Source: Geodermatophilaceae bacterium (lineage in GTDB: Bacteria > Actinomycetota > Actinomycetes > Mycobacteriales > Geodermatophilaceae). Taken from it: 34,601 bases of DNA. The notes beneath the pieces are model-generated. The model had not been told where the DNA came from and did not search any database. It saw only the letters and a program-made list of their open reading frames with translations. The position numbers and the translations under genes were made by a program. This document shows, one piece after another, positions 1 through 8,052 of the stretch (its first letter is position 1; each line of letters opens with the position of its first letter). The stretch lies in assembly GCA_013695685.1 (NCBI GenBank), contig JACCZY010000201.1, positions 1 to 34,601 on the forward strand. The letters run 5' to 3'.

Positions 1-909
1 GTACCGCTCGACGGCGGCCACCCGGGCCGCCTTGCCGGCCAGCCGCGCTGCCTCGGGGTCGGCGATGAACCGGCGTACGGCGGCGTGCAGCCGCTCGGGC
101 CGCACGGAGACGCACCCGGCCTCCGGCGGGACCGCGTCCACCGCCTCGGTCGTAGCGAGGGCGACCACCGGCATGCCGAGATGCATCGCCTCCAGCAGTG
201 ACAGGCCGAGCGAGGTCCATCGCATCGGATGGACGTAGACCCGGCGGGCGGCGAGCAGGCGGTGCATCCGGTCCTGCCTGACATCCTCGTGCAGGGTGAC
301 CCGTGCCGGGTCGAGGTGGTACGCCTCGTGCAGCCCGTCGAGGCGCATCCCGAAGACGTCCAGGGGTGCCGCGTCGGACAGCCCGCCGAGCAGGTCGGTG
401 CCGGTGACCCGGTGCCGGCGGATCGGCTCGTTGACCACGACGGCTGCCCGCGGCAGCTCACCGGTCCACTGCTCGCCCGGATCGACGATCCCGTGCTCGA
501 TGACCTGGACCGGAGCCTGTCCGTTGTCCCAGAACAGGGAGTTGAAGTGGGTGACGTGCGCGACCGGGATGTCGCTGCGATCGGCCATCGGGTGCCTCGT
601 GGACGGCACGTCGCCCTTCGGTGTGTTGTGCTCCAGGTACACGGCCGGGACATCCACGCCCGGCCGGCGCCCCAGCCAACGCCGGACGAGGTCGGCCTCG
701 TGCGGGCGCTGCAGGACGACCAGGTCGATCGGCTCGTCGTGCAGGTTCTCGGCCGGCACCTCGCGCACGTTCGGCGGCCAGTTCCAACTCGCGGCCCGAC
801 CTCGTCCGTCGGGACCGCGGTCGGCGGTCAGCGGGAGAACGTAGTGGTGCCTGCCCTGGACGAACGACGTCGTCCACGAGCCGTGCACGTGCCACAGCAG
901 GATCCTCAC
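1..909 (-). CDS. Glycosyltransferase family 4-like protein (3' end truncated by window edge)
   Basis: Minus-strand frame open from GTG at 909 to the window edge: VRILLWHVHGSWTTSFVQGRHHYVLPLT...HEDVRQDRMHRLLAARRVYVHPMRWTSLGLSLLEAMHLGMPVVALATTEAVD; GT4-like 'GLSLLEAMHLGMPVVAL' donor-site motif. GTGA overlap with the upstream gene stop (906-908). Not listed in the ORF track because it runs off the edge. Confidence 0.85.
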   Translation of the reverse strand, partial: MRILLWHVHGSWTTSFVQGRHHYVLPLTADRGPDGRGRAASWNWPPNVREVPAENLHDEPIDLVVLQRPHEADLVRRWLGRRPGVDVPAVYLEHNTPKGDVPSTRHPMADRSDIPVAHVTHFNSLFWDNGQAPVQVIEHGIVDPGEQWTGELPRAAVVVNEPIRRHRVTGTDLLGGLSDAAPLDVFGMRLDGLHEAYHLDPARVTLHEDVRQDRMHRLLAARRVYVHPMRWTSLGLSLLEAMHLGMPVVALATTEAVDAVPPEAGCVSVRPERLHAAVRRFIADPEAARLAGKAARVAAVERY

Positions 910-1919
910 GCCGGATCACCGGCCAGCTTGCCGACCGCGGCGACGACATCCTGGGCGGTCACCGAGCTCAGGCAGGGATGCCCCGGAACCGGGCACACTC
1001 GCGCCCGCGTGCCGGCGCACGCCGCGTCCTGATCGCCGAGCAGCACATGCTCCACGCCGTACGGCGCCCAGCGGATCGCCGGCACGACCGGAGCGAACAA
1101 CGACACGACCGGGGTCCCGACGGCGGCGGCGAGGTGCGCCGGTCCGGTGTTGCCGACCACCACGGCGGCCGCCCCGGCCAGCACGGCCGCCATCTTCGCC
1201 AGGGTCGTGGCGCCACCGAGGTCGATACCGCGGCGACCGGCCACCTGCCGGGTGAGGGTGCGCTCCGACGGTCCACCGGTGACGGCAACCCGCCAACCGG
1301 CGTCGCTCAGCGCGTCGACCGCCGCGGCGCAGCGTTCGGCCGGCCAGGCGCGGGCGGGGACGGACGCGCCTGGGTGCAGCACGACGTAGGGGCCGTCGGG
1401 TTCCAGCGGGGATGGCGGCAACGGCCGGCGTACGGCGAGCCGCCCGTCGTCACCATCGGGCAGGTCGTACCCGGCGGCACGGGCAAGGGACAGCGCCCGC
1501 TCCGGCTCGGGCTGGTCGTCAGTGCTCTGGTGGCGTACGTCGAGAAGCGAGCCCGGGTAGTCCGAACTGATCGCGGCGATCCGGGGGACCCCGGCCAGCC
1601 GGAGCAGCAGCGCCAGCGGCAACGGCGACTGGTGGAACGAGGTGAGGATCAGCGCCTCGTCCATGGCCTGCTCCGCGATCGTGTCGACGAGCCGCCGGGT
1701 GTCCTCGAGGGTGACCGGCGGCGGCTCGGCGACGATCCACGGGCAGCGCCAGGTCAGGACCCGGGTGACGCCCGGCAACAGACCGGCCGCGTCGGCGCCG
1801 TGCGGCCCGGCCAGCAGGACCACTTCGTCGGCGCCGGCCGCCACCGCGCGAACCGCGGGACCGGCCAGCAGGACGTCTCCGGCGTTGTCCAGCCGGGCGA
1901 CAAGCACGGTGCGGGTCAC
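906..1919 (-). CDS. Glycosyltransferase family 9 (ADP-heptose:LPS heptosyltransferase-like)
   Basis: VTRTVLVARLDNAGDVLLAGPAVRAVAA... VVLHPGASVPARAWPAERCAAAVDAL... GNTGPAHLAAAVGTPVVSLFAPVVPAIRWAPYG; typical GT9 motifs. The ORF track start (2036) is upstream; GTG 1919 fits the conserved N-terminus. Confidence 0.88.
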   Translation of the reverse strand: MTRTVLVARLDNAGDVLLAGPAVRAVAAGADEVVLLAGPHGADAAGLLPGVTRVLTWRCPWIVAEPPPVTLEDTRRLVDTIAEQAMDEALILTSFHQSPLPLALLLRLAGVPRIAAISSDYPGSLLDVRHQSTDDQPEPERALSLARAAGYDLPDGDDGRLAVRRPLPPSPLEPDGPYVVLHPGASVPARAWPAERCAAAVDALSDAGWRVAVTGGPSERTLTRQVAGRRGIDLGGATTLAKMAAVLAGAAAVVVGNTGPAHLAAAVGTPVVSLFAPVVPAIRWAPYGVEHVLLGDQDAACAGTRARVCPVPGHPCLSSVTAQDVVAAVGKLAGDPA

Positions 1920-1953
1920 CGTGCCGCCTCGCTGCCCTGGCGGGCTGATCGCG

Positions 1954-3426
1954 TCACCAGCCAGCTCCAAGCAGTACGTCGGCGGCTTCGCGCAGGTCCC
2001 GGACCGTGCGTGGGGCAGCGGCAACTTCCTCGGCACGGGTCCGGGCGGTAGGCACCAGCAGGGCGGCGGCCCCGGCTGACAACGCTGCCTGTACGTCGGA
2101 GCCGATGTCGCCCACGACGACGCACCGCTCCGGCCGGACGTCCAGCTGCTGACAGGCCCGATGGATCATGCCGGACGCCGGCTTGCGGCAGGCGCAGCCG
2201 TGCTCGGGCCCGTGCGGGCAGAACTCCCAGGTGCCGAACTCGCCGAGGAGGTGGCTGATCCGGGCGTTCACCGCCATCACGTCGTCAGTGGTGAGCAGCC
2301 CCCGGGCGACGCCGGACTGGTTGCTGACGACGCCGAGGCGTACCCCCGCGTCCCGGAGCCGGTCGCACGTCTCCCGAGCGTGCGGCATCAGCTCGACCCG
2401 GTCCGGGTCGCCGTTGTACGGGATGTCGACGACCAGCGTCCCGTCCCGGTCGAAGAGCACCAGCTCCGGAAGCCCCCGCCAGGCTGGCGCCTTCCGATGC
2501 CGGACCGCACCTCGCAGCGTGTGCCACGTCGCCGCGAACGGAACGGCGATGCTGGTCAGCGCCATCGTGATGACCTCGTCGCGGGTGCGCGGCCCGGGCC
2601 GCAGCCGGGCGGCGAGTAGCTCGCCGATGCCTGCGGCGGTGACGGCGGCAGCCACCGCTGCGGGCCGCGGTCGCCGCAGCACCGCGCAGACGAGCGCGGT
2701 CAGTGCGGAACCGGTGATGGCCGCGTGCCGCCGGCGGCGACCCTGGGGCGCACCGGTCAGCTGCCGCCAGTCCGGGCCGTGCAGCCGGCGCATGAGCATG
2801 TCGTCGGCGTTCCCCGCCTGCTGCCGCGCGCTGACCCACCGATCCGCGGGGCGCACCGGGTGGGTGGTGCGGCGTCGGGCCACGACGAGGCGGCCGTGCT
2901 GCTGCACCCGGAGCGCGAGATCGGCGTCCTCGCGGAAGGCCCGCGGGAACCGCTCGTCGAAGCCGCCTACCGCCGCGAGCGCGTCTCGGCGGTAGGCCAT
3001 GTCGGCGGTGATCCAGCGCGACGTCGCCAGTCCGGCGGTGCCGCGCTCCCAGTCGCTGGGCCGCCGGTCCGTCGGCAACGGCACCCGCAGCCTCGCCTGG
3101 CTACCGGCCACGTCGTTCGGCAGCCCGGTCAGGTCCGCGCGCAGCGCCTCCCACCAGTCGAAGTCCGGGAGAACGTCGTCGTCCAGGAACGCGACCCACT
3201 CGCTGGTGGCGTGGCGCCAGCCGACGTTGCGCGCGGCGGCCGGCCCGCGGCCGTGGCTGCGCAGCACGCGGACCTTGTGGCCAGCCACATCAAGGGGTGA
3301 GCCGCCGGGACGGTCGTCCACGACGATCACCTCGTCGGCGCGTGGCCCGGTCGCCTGGTCCAGCCGGGTGAGCAGAGCCGACAAGGTGGGCCTGCCGACG
3401 GTGGGGATGACGACCGTGCAACTCAT
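1954..3426 (-). CDS. Bifunctional GT2 glycosyltransferase / HAD-IIIA phosphatase (heptose-1,7-bisphosphate phosphatase-like) fusion
   Basis: MSCTVVIPTVGRPTLSALLTRLDQ...VAFLDDDVLPDFDWWEALRADL (GT2), then LVLFDRDGTLVVDIPYNGDPDRVELMPHARE...CPHGPEHGCACRKPASGMIHRA...VVVGDIGSDVQAALSAGA (GmhB/HisB-N-like HAD). ATGA overlap with the upstream carbamoyltransferase stop at 3423. Confidence 0.87.
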   Translation of the reverse strand: MSCTVVIPTVGRPTLSALLTRLDQATGPRADEVIVVDDRPGGSPLDVAGHKVRVLRSHGRGPAAARNVGWRHATSEWVAFLDDDVLPDFDWWEALRADLTGLPNDVAGSQARLRVPLPTDRRPSDWERGTAGLATSRWITADMAYRRDALAAVGGFDERFPRAFREDADLALRVQQHGRLVVARRRTTHPVRPADRWVSARQQAGNADDMLMRRLHGPDWRQLTGAPQGRRRRHAAITGSALTALVCAVLRRPRPAAVAAAVTAAGIGELLAARLRPGPRTRDEVITMALTSIAVPFAATWHTLRGAVRHRKAPAWRGLPELVLFDRDGTLVVDIPYNGDPDRVELMPHARETCDRLRDAGVRLGVVSNQSGVARGLLTTDDVMAVNARISHLLGEFGTWEFCPHGPEHGCACRKPASGMIHRACQQLDVRPERCVVVGDIGSDVQAALSAGAAALLVPTARTRAEEVAAAPRTVRDLREAADVLLGAGW

Positions 3427-5075
3427 GCCGGATCGCCGTGCCGACCCGCGCATCGGCGTACGACGAACGGTCCGATGGCCAGCAGGTCGACCGGGGCGGA
3501 CCCGAAGCATTCGAGGGCGTCGCGGGGATCGTCGACCATCGGGCGACCGACTGTGTTGAGGCTGGTGTTGACCACGACCGGGAGGCCGGTCCGGTCGGCG
3601 AAGCGCTCCAGCATCCGGGCGACCAGCGGCTCCTTGCTGCGGTCGACCGACTGGATTCGCGCTGTACCGTCGACGTGGACGACGGCGGGGATCCGCTCGC
3701 GCCACTCCGGCGCGACGTCGTGCACGAAGAGCATGTACGGCGAATCCAGCGGTCCGCGGCTGAAGATCTCGCTGGCGCGCTCGGCCAGAACCATCGGTGC
3801 CACCGGCCGGAACTGCTCGCGGCCCTTGACGTCGTTGAGCCGTTCCAGGTTCCCGGCGTACCCGGGATGTGCGAGCAGCGACCGGTGACCGAGCGCTCGG
3901 GGACCGTACTCGCTGCGGCCCTGGAACCAGGCGACCACGCCGTTCGCGGCGAGGCAGGCGGCGACGGCGTCGGCGACGTCGCGGGGACGCTCGAAGGCGA
4001 CTGCCGCGGTGGTCAGCCACGCCTCGATCTCCTCGTCGGTCCAGCCCCGCCCGAGGTCGGCACCGGGCATCGGCTGGATCCGGTCGCCGTCGGCGGCGGC
4101 GACGTGCAGCGCGCCGCCGAGCGCCGTACCGGCGTCCCCGGCGGCCGGCTGCACCCAGACCTGCTCGAACGGGGACTCCACGGCGATCCGGGTGTTCGCC
4201 ACGCAGTTGAGTGCGACTCCGCCGGCGAGGGTGAGCGCGCGGTCGCCGGTCTGCCCGTGCAGCCAGCCCGCGAGTTCGAGCAGCACCTCCTCCAGGCGCA
4301 GCTGCACGCTGGCGGCAAGGTCGGCGTGGTCCTGGGTCCACTGCTCACCCTTGCCCAGGCGCTTGACCAGGCTGCTCCAGTCGATCGGCTGGGTGCGGAA
4401 CCCGCCGTTTCCGGTGGTGTAGACGGCCTCACGCAGTTCGGGAAGGAAGGTCGGACGGCCATATGAGGCCATCGCCATGACCTTGAACTCGTCGGAACTG
4501 CGCAGGAACCCGAGATGCTCGGTCACGTCCTCGTAGACCAGGCCAAGGGAGTGCGGCAGCTCCTGGCTGGCCAGGATCTGCAGCTCGCCGTCGTCGTACC
4601 GGCCGGCGAGGTGGCTGACCGCCTCACCTCTGCCGTCCAGGACGAGCACGCTGGAGGAGCGGTACGGCGCCGCGAGCCCGGCCGAGGCGGCGTGCGCGAC
4701 GTGGTGCGGTACGAAGCGCACGGTGGCCGGGTCCAGGCCGGGCAGTGCGGTGGCGAGAAAGCCGGGCGCCTTGGCGGCGTACATCAGCCTGAGGTGGTCC
4801 CACGGGTCGTCGAGCCTCATCTCGGCTGCCGGGCGGGCGAGGGCAGGGTCGAACGAGTACGCGACGGCGTCCAACTCGGAGGAGTCCAGGCCGGCGTGCG
4901 CGAGGCACCAGGCGGCGGCCTGCTCGGGCAGTTCCCACGCGCTGAAGGGGACCGGGCGCTTGCCATGCTTGCGCCGGCTGAACCGTTCCTCCTCCGCGGC
5001 GGCCACGACCTCACCGTCGACGACCAGCGCCGCCGCGGGGTCGTGAAAGATCGCGTTGATCCCAAGCACCCGCAT
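3423..5075 (-). CDS. Carbamoyltransferase, NodU/CmcH (TobZ-like) family
   Basis: MRVLGINAIFHDPAAALVVDGEVVAAAEEERFSRRKHGKRPVPFSAWELPEQAAAWCL...GGVALNCVANTRI...FQGRSEYGPRALGHRSLLAHP; hallmark NodU/CmcH motifs. Start ATG at 5075. Confidence 0.95.
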   Translation of the reverse strand: MRVLGINAIFHDPAAALVVDGEVVAAAEEERFSRRKHGKRPVPFSAWELPEQAAAWCLAHAGLDSSELDAVAYSFDPALARPAAEMRLDDPWDHLRLMYAAKAPGFLATALPGLDPATVRFVPHHVAHAASAGLAAPYRSSSVLVLDGRGEAVSHLAGRYDDGELQILASQELPHSLGLVYEDVTEHLGFLRSSDEFKVMAMASYGRPTFLPELREAVYTTGNGGFRTQPIDWSSLVKRLGKGEQWTQDHADLAASVQLRLEEVLLELAGWLHGQTGDRALTLAGGVALNCVANTRIAVESPFEQVWVQPAAGDAGTALGGALHVAAADGDRIQPMPGADLGRGWTDEEIEAWLTTAAVAFERPRDVADAVAACLAANGVVAWFQGRSEYGPRALGHRSLLAHPGYAGNLERLNDVKGREQFRPVAPMVLAERASEIFSRGPLDSPYMLFVHDVAPEWRERIPAVVHVDGTARIQSVDRSKEPLVARMLERFADRTGLPVVVNTSLNTVGRPMVDDPRDALECFGSAPVDLLAIGPFVVRRCAGRHGDPA

Positions 5076-5262
5076 CGACACGCCCCTCGACATCGCATCT
5101 GTGGCCAAGGCCGTCGTACGGCCCGGAGAGAAGATGCCCTGGGGAAGCGCTTCGAAACGCTTCTCGGCAGAACCGCTTCTCCAGCCTACCCCTCGTAGCT
5201 GCCCCAGGAGCCCCGCCAGCCTCACCCGTCCCGCCAGCCCCACCCCTCCCACCTTGCCGGAC

Positions 5263-5327
5263 GATCATGGAGTTCCGGGAAGACAAACCGGGCAAACGGC
5301 CGTCAAACTGTCCGGATCTTCATGATC
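5263..5327. repeat. Imperfect palindromic intergenic element (MITE/REP-like or bidirectional terminator)
   Basis: Arms GATCATGGAGTTCCGG (5263-5278) and CCGGATCTTCATGATC (5312-5327): 14 of 16 positions complementary, about 33-nt interior. Confidence 0.55.
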
Positions 5328-5353
5328 GCGGGGCGGGGGCCGTGCCAGCCTCC

Positions 5354-6703
5354 TTAGGCGGGGGCGGTGCCGGTCTCCCCCAGGCGGGCGAGCAGCAGGC
5401 TCTCGGCCAGGCAGCAGCGGCCGAACATACCCAGGTGCAGGCTCTCGTTCGGGCCGTGCGCGCGGGTGTCCGGATCCTCGACGCCGGTGATCAGGATCTC
5501 CGCGTCGGGCAGCAACTCGGCGAACGCGGCGATGAAAGGGATGGACCCGCCGACACCGATGTCGACGGCCTCGGTTCCCCAGGCCTGCTCGAAGGCCCAG
5601 TGCGCCGCGTCGTACGCCCGGCCCGACGTCGCTGCCGTGTACGGCGATGCGGTCCCTTTCGCGGTGACCGTCACCCGGGCGCCCCACGGCGCGTTCGACT
5701 CCAGGTGCGCGATCAGTGCCGCCTGCGCACGGATCACGTCGTCGCCGGGGGCCACCCGCAGGCTGATCGCGGCCCGCGCCGCCGGGAGCAGCGTCGGGGA
5801 GGCGTCGGCCACGGTCGGCGCGTCGATGCCGATGACCGTCACCGCCGGCCTGGACCACAGCCTGTCGGTCAGCGAGCCGCTGCCGATCAGGTGTACGCCG
5901 TCGAGCACGCCGGCATCGGCACGCAGCTGACCCTCGGTGAGTTCCGGCGCGGCCGACGTACCGGCGACAAGCCCTCGTACGGCGACGTTGCCCTCGACGT
6001 CGTGCAGCGTTGCCAGCAGGCGGCACAGCGAGGTGAGCGCATCGGGGACCGCCCCGCCGTACATCCCGCTGTGGACCGCGTGATCCAGCGTGCGGACCTC
6101 GACGGTGACGTGGTTGCCGCCGCGCAACGACGTCGTCAGCGCCGGTACGTCGACCGTCCAGTTCGTCGAGTCGGCGAGGATCACGACGTCAGCGGCCAAC
6201 CGCTGCGCGTACGTGGTCAGGAACTGGCGCAGGGTGGGGGAGCCGATTTCCTCCTCGCCCTCGATCAGCACGACGACACCCACCGGCAGTTCGTCACCGA
6301 GAGCCCGCAACGCGGCGAGGTGCAGGGCGATCCCGGCCTTGTCGTCGGAGGCGCCGCGGCCGAACAGCCGCCCCTCCCGTTCCTCGGGTGCGAACGGGTC
6401 GCTCGCCCAGTCCGACCTCGCGCCGACGGGTTGTACGTCGTGGTGCGCGTACAGCAACACGGTGGGTGCTCCGGGTGGCGCCGGTCGACGGCCGACGACG
6501 GCGGGCTGCCCGCCGTCCACAGTGAGGATCTCGACGTCGCTGAGGCCCGCAGCGCGCAGCAGCGTCGCGACCAACTCGGCGCTCGCGGCCATGTGCTGAC
6601 CAGCGGCGGGGTCGGCCGAGACCGACGGGATCCGCACCATCCGTTCCAGGTCGGCTCGCACCGACGGCATCACCTTGGCAACCGACTCGCGCACGGACTC
6701 CAT
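5354..6703 (-). CDS. M20/M25/M40 family metallo-peptidase (dipeptidase-like)
   Basis: MESVRESVAKVMPSVRADLERMVRIPSVSADPAAG...VLLYAHHDVQPVG...LFGRGASDDKAGIALHLAALRAL...VLIEGEEEIGSP; canonical M20 metal-site motifs. Confidence 0.95.
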   Translation of the reverse strand: MESVRESVAKVMPSVRADLERMVRIPSVSADPAAGQHMAASAELVATLLRAAGLSDVEILTVDGGQPAVVGRRPAPPGAPTVLLYAHHDVQPVGARSDWASDPFAPEEREGRLFGRGASDDKAGIALHLAALRALGDELPVGVVVLIEGEEEIGSPTLRQFLTTYAQRLAADVVILADSTNWTVDVPALTTSLRGGNHVTVEVRTLDHAVHSGMYGGAVPDALTSLCRLLATLHDVEGNVAVRGLVAGTSAAPELTEGQLRADAGVLDGVHLIGSGSLTDRLWSRPAVTVIGIDAPTVADASPTLLPAARAAISLRVAPGDDVIRAQAALIAHLESNAPWGARVTVTAKGTASPYTAATSGRAYDAAHWAFEQAWGTEAVDIGVGGSIPFIAAFAELLPDAEILITGVEDPDTRAHGPNESLHLGMFGRCCLAESLLLARLGETGTAPA

Positions 6704-6734
6704 GGGACTGGACGTTACCCAAGCGGCCGTGGCC

Positions 6735-7952
6735 TCAGCCGGCGTAGAGCTGCAGCTCCGAGGCGAAGCGGTCGGCGACGTCGATGGTCCGGGACAGCTC
6801 GTACTCGCGGATTATTATCATGCCGTCGGAGATCAGCGTCGCCCGCCAGTCCCGGCGGTGGGCGCCCACGGGCAGCAGATCGAGTGCGGCGACGGAGCCG
6901 CCGCATTCGGACAGGAGCCGGTCCAGCCCGTCGTGGCGGGTGATGCAGCCGGAGCCAATGGCGCGCTTGAAGATGCTCGCCGCGTTGTAGCGCCGGTCCA
7001 GCTTCTGCGAGATGCGCCCGTCGACGACCGCCTCAGCCCAGCCGGTGAACAGGTCGGCGTCGGTCACGTAGTTCATCAGGTCGACGGTGCGGCCGCCGGG
7101 CGGCCTGGCGCCGATCTCACCGAAGACCACCTCACCATCGGCCTTGTTGTACCACTCCATGTGCGTGAAGCCGTCCCGGAATCCGAGAGCATCGATCACC
7201 GCCGCTCCGAGCGCCCGGCCGCCGGCAAGGTCCGGCACGGACAGGTCGCGCAGAGCGATCGTGATCGGGCTGATCCACTCGTGCGAGTGCGCCTGTAGCG
7301 GCCGCGGCCGGTACCAGCAGATGTTCTCGAACAGGATCTGCCCGTCGGCGCAGACCGTGTCATACGTGAACTCCTCGGCCTCGATGAACTCCTCGACGCT
7401 GACCCGACGTACGTGCCGCAGCATGGGCAGGACGTCGTTCAACTCACCGACGGAGTCCACCCGGTAGGTGTCCGCCGACCCCGCCCCGTCGATCGGCTTC
7501 ACGATAAGCGGGAAGCCGATCCGCTCGGCTGCCGCCCAGACCCCGGCCACCGTCCCGGTGCTCTCGTGCCGCGGTGTCCGCAGGCCGGCTCGGTCCAGGA
7601 CCGTCTTCATCAGCTCCTTGTCCCGGAACGGCTCAGTCTGGGCCCGGTTGAGGCCTGGCAGCCCGAACTCCTCGCGCAGTCGCGCCGCGAGCATCATGTA
7701 CGGCTCCCACAGGCACTCGATCTGGTCGATCCGCACGTGCCGGCTCAACTCGTGCGCCGTGTGCAGGACCGCGGCCTCGTCGGCCAGCGACTCCACGTGC
7801 ACATGATGAGCCAGCGCCTCGCGGGCTGTGGCGGGCAGCGCGGAGGCCGGCTGGTCACCGAGCCCGATCACAGTTGCGCCGACCGCTGCCAGACCGCGGG
7901 TGAAGAAGGACATCTCCGCCGGGAACCCCGGCGACACCATGAGGACGTTCAT
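6735..7952 (-). CDS. ATP-grasp domain ligase (paralogue 1)
   Basis: MNVLMVSPGFPAEMSFFTRGLAAVGATVIGLGDQP...FRDKELMKTVLDRAGLRTPRH...GFPLIVKPIDGAGSADTYRVDS...VSVEEFIEAEEFTYDTV...FTHMEWYNKADGEVVFGEIGARPPGG; ATP-grasp fold motifs. Start ATG at 7952. Confidence 0.92.
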   Translation of the reverse strand: MNVLMVSPGFPAEMSFFTRGLAAVGATVIGLGDQPASALPATAREALAHHVHVESLADEAAVLHTAHELSRHVRIDQIECLWEPYMMLAARLREEFGLPGLNRAQTEPFRDKELMKTVLDRAGLRTPRHESTGTVAGVWAAAERIGFPLIVKPIDGAGSADTYRVDSVGELNDVLPMLRHVRRVSVEEFIEAEEFTYDTVCADGQILFENICWYRPRPLQAHSHEWISPITIALRDLSVPDLAGGRALGAAVIDALGFRDGFTHMEWYNKADGEVVFGEIGARPPGGRTVDLMNYVTDADLFTGWAEAVVDGRISQKLDRRYNAASIFKRAIGSGCITRHDGLDRLLSECGGSVAALDLLPVGAHRRDWRATLISDGMIIIREYELSRTIDVADRFASELQLYAG

Positions 7953-7968
7953 CGCTGACCCTCCCACC

Positions 7969-8038
7969 ACTTTGCCTGTCGGCCGGCCGCGAGCGGGTTC
8001 GAAATGTCCGTTCTGCGGGGCCACCCGACAGGCAAAGT
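7969..8038. repeat. Inverted repeat element between two ATP-grasp genes
   Basis: Perfect 14-nt inverted repeat ACTTTGCCTGTCGG (7969-7982) / CCGACAGGCAAAGT (8025-8038), 42-nt spacer, inside the 100-bp intergenic space. Confidence 0.75.
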
Positions 8039-8052
8039 CGCGGTGTGGGCGG

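Noticed and set aside
32-3300. Numerous plus-strand ORFs (e.g. 229..1032, 621..2051, 2168..2995)
   Set aside because: Antisense to clearly recognisable minus-strand enzymes; Arg/Pro/Gly-rich translations typical of non-coding frames in high-GC DNA.
3423-5252. Track start at 5252 for the carbamoyltransferase
   Set aside because: Extra residues are low-complexity and upstream of the conserved MRVLGINAIFHDPAAAL start at 5075.
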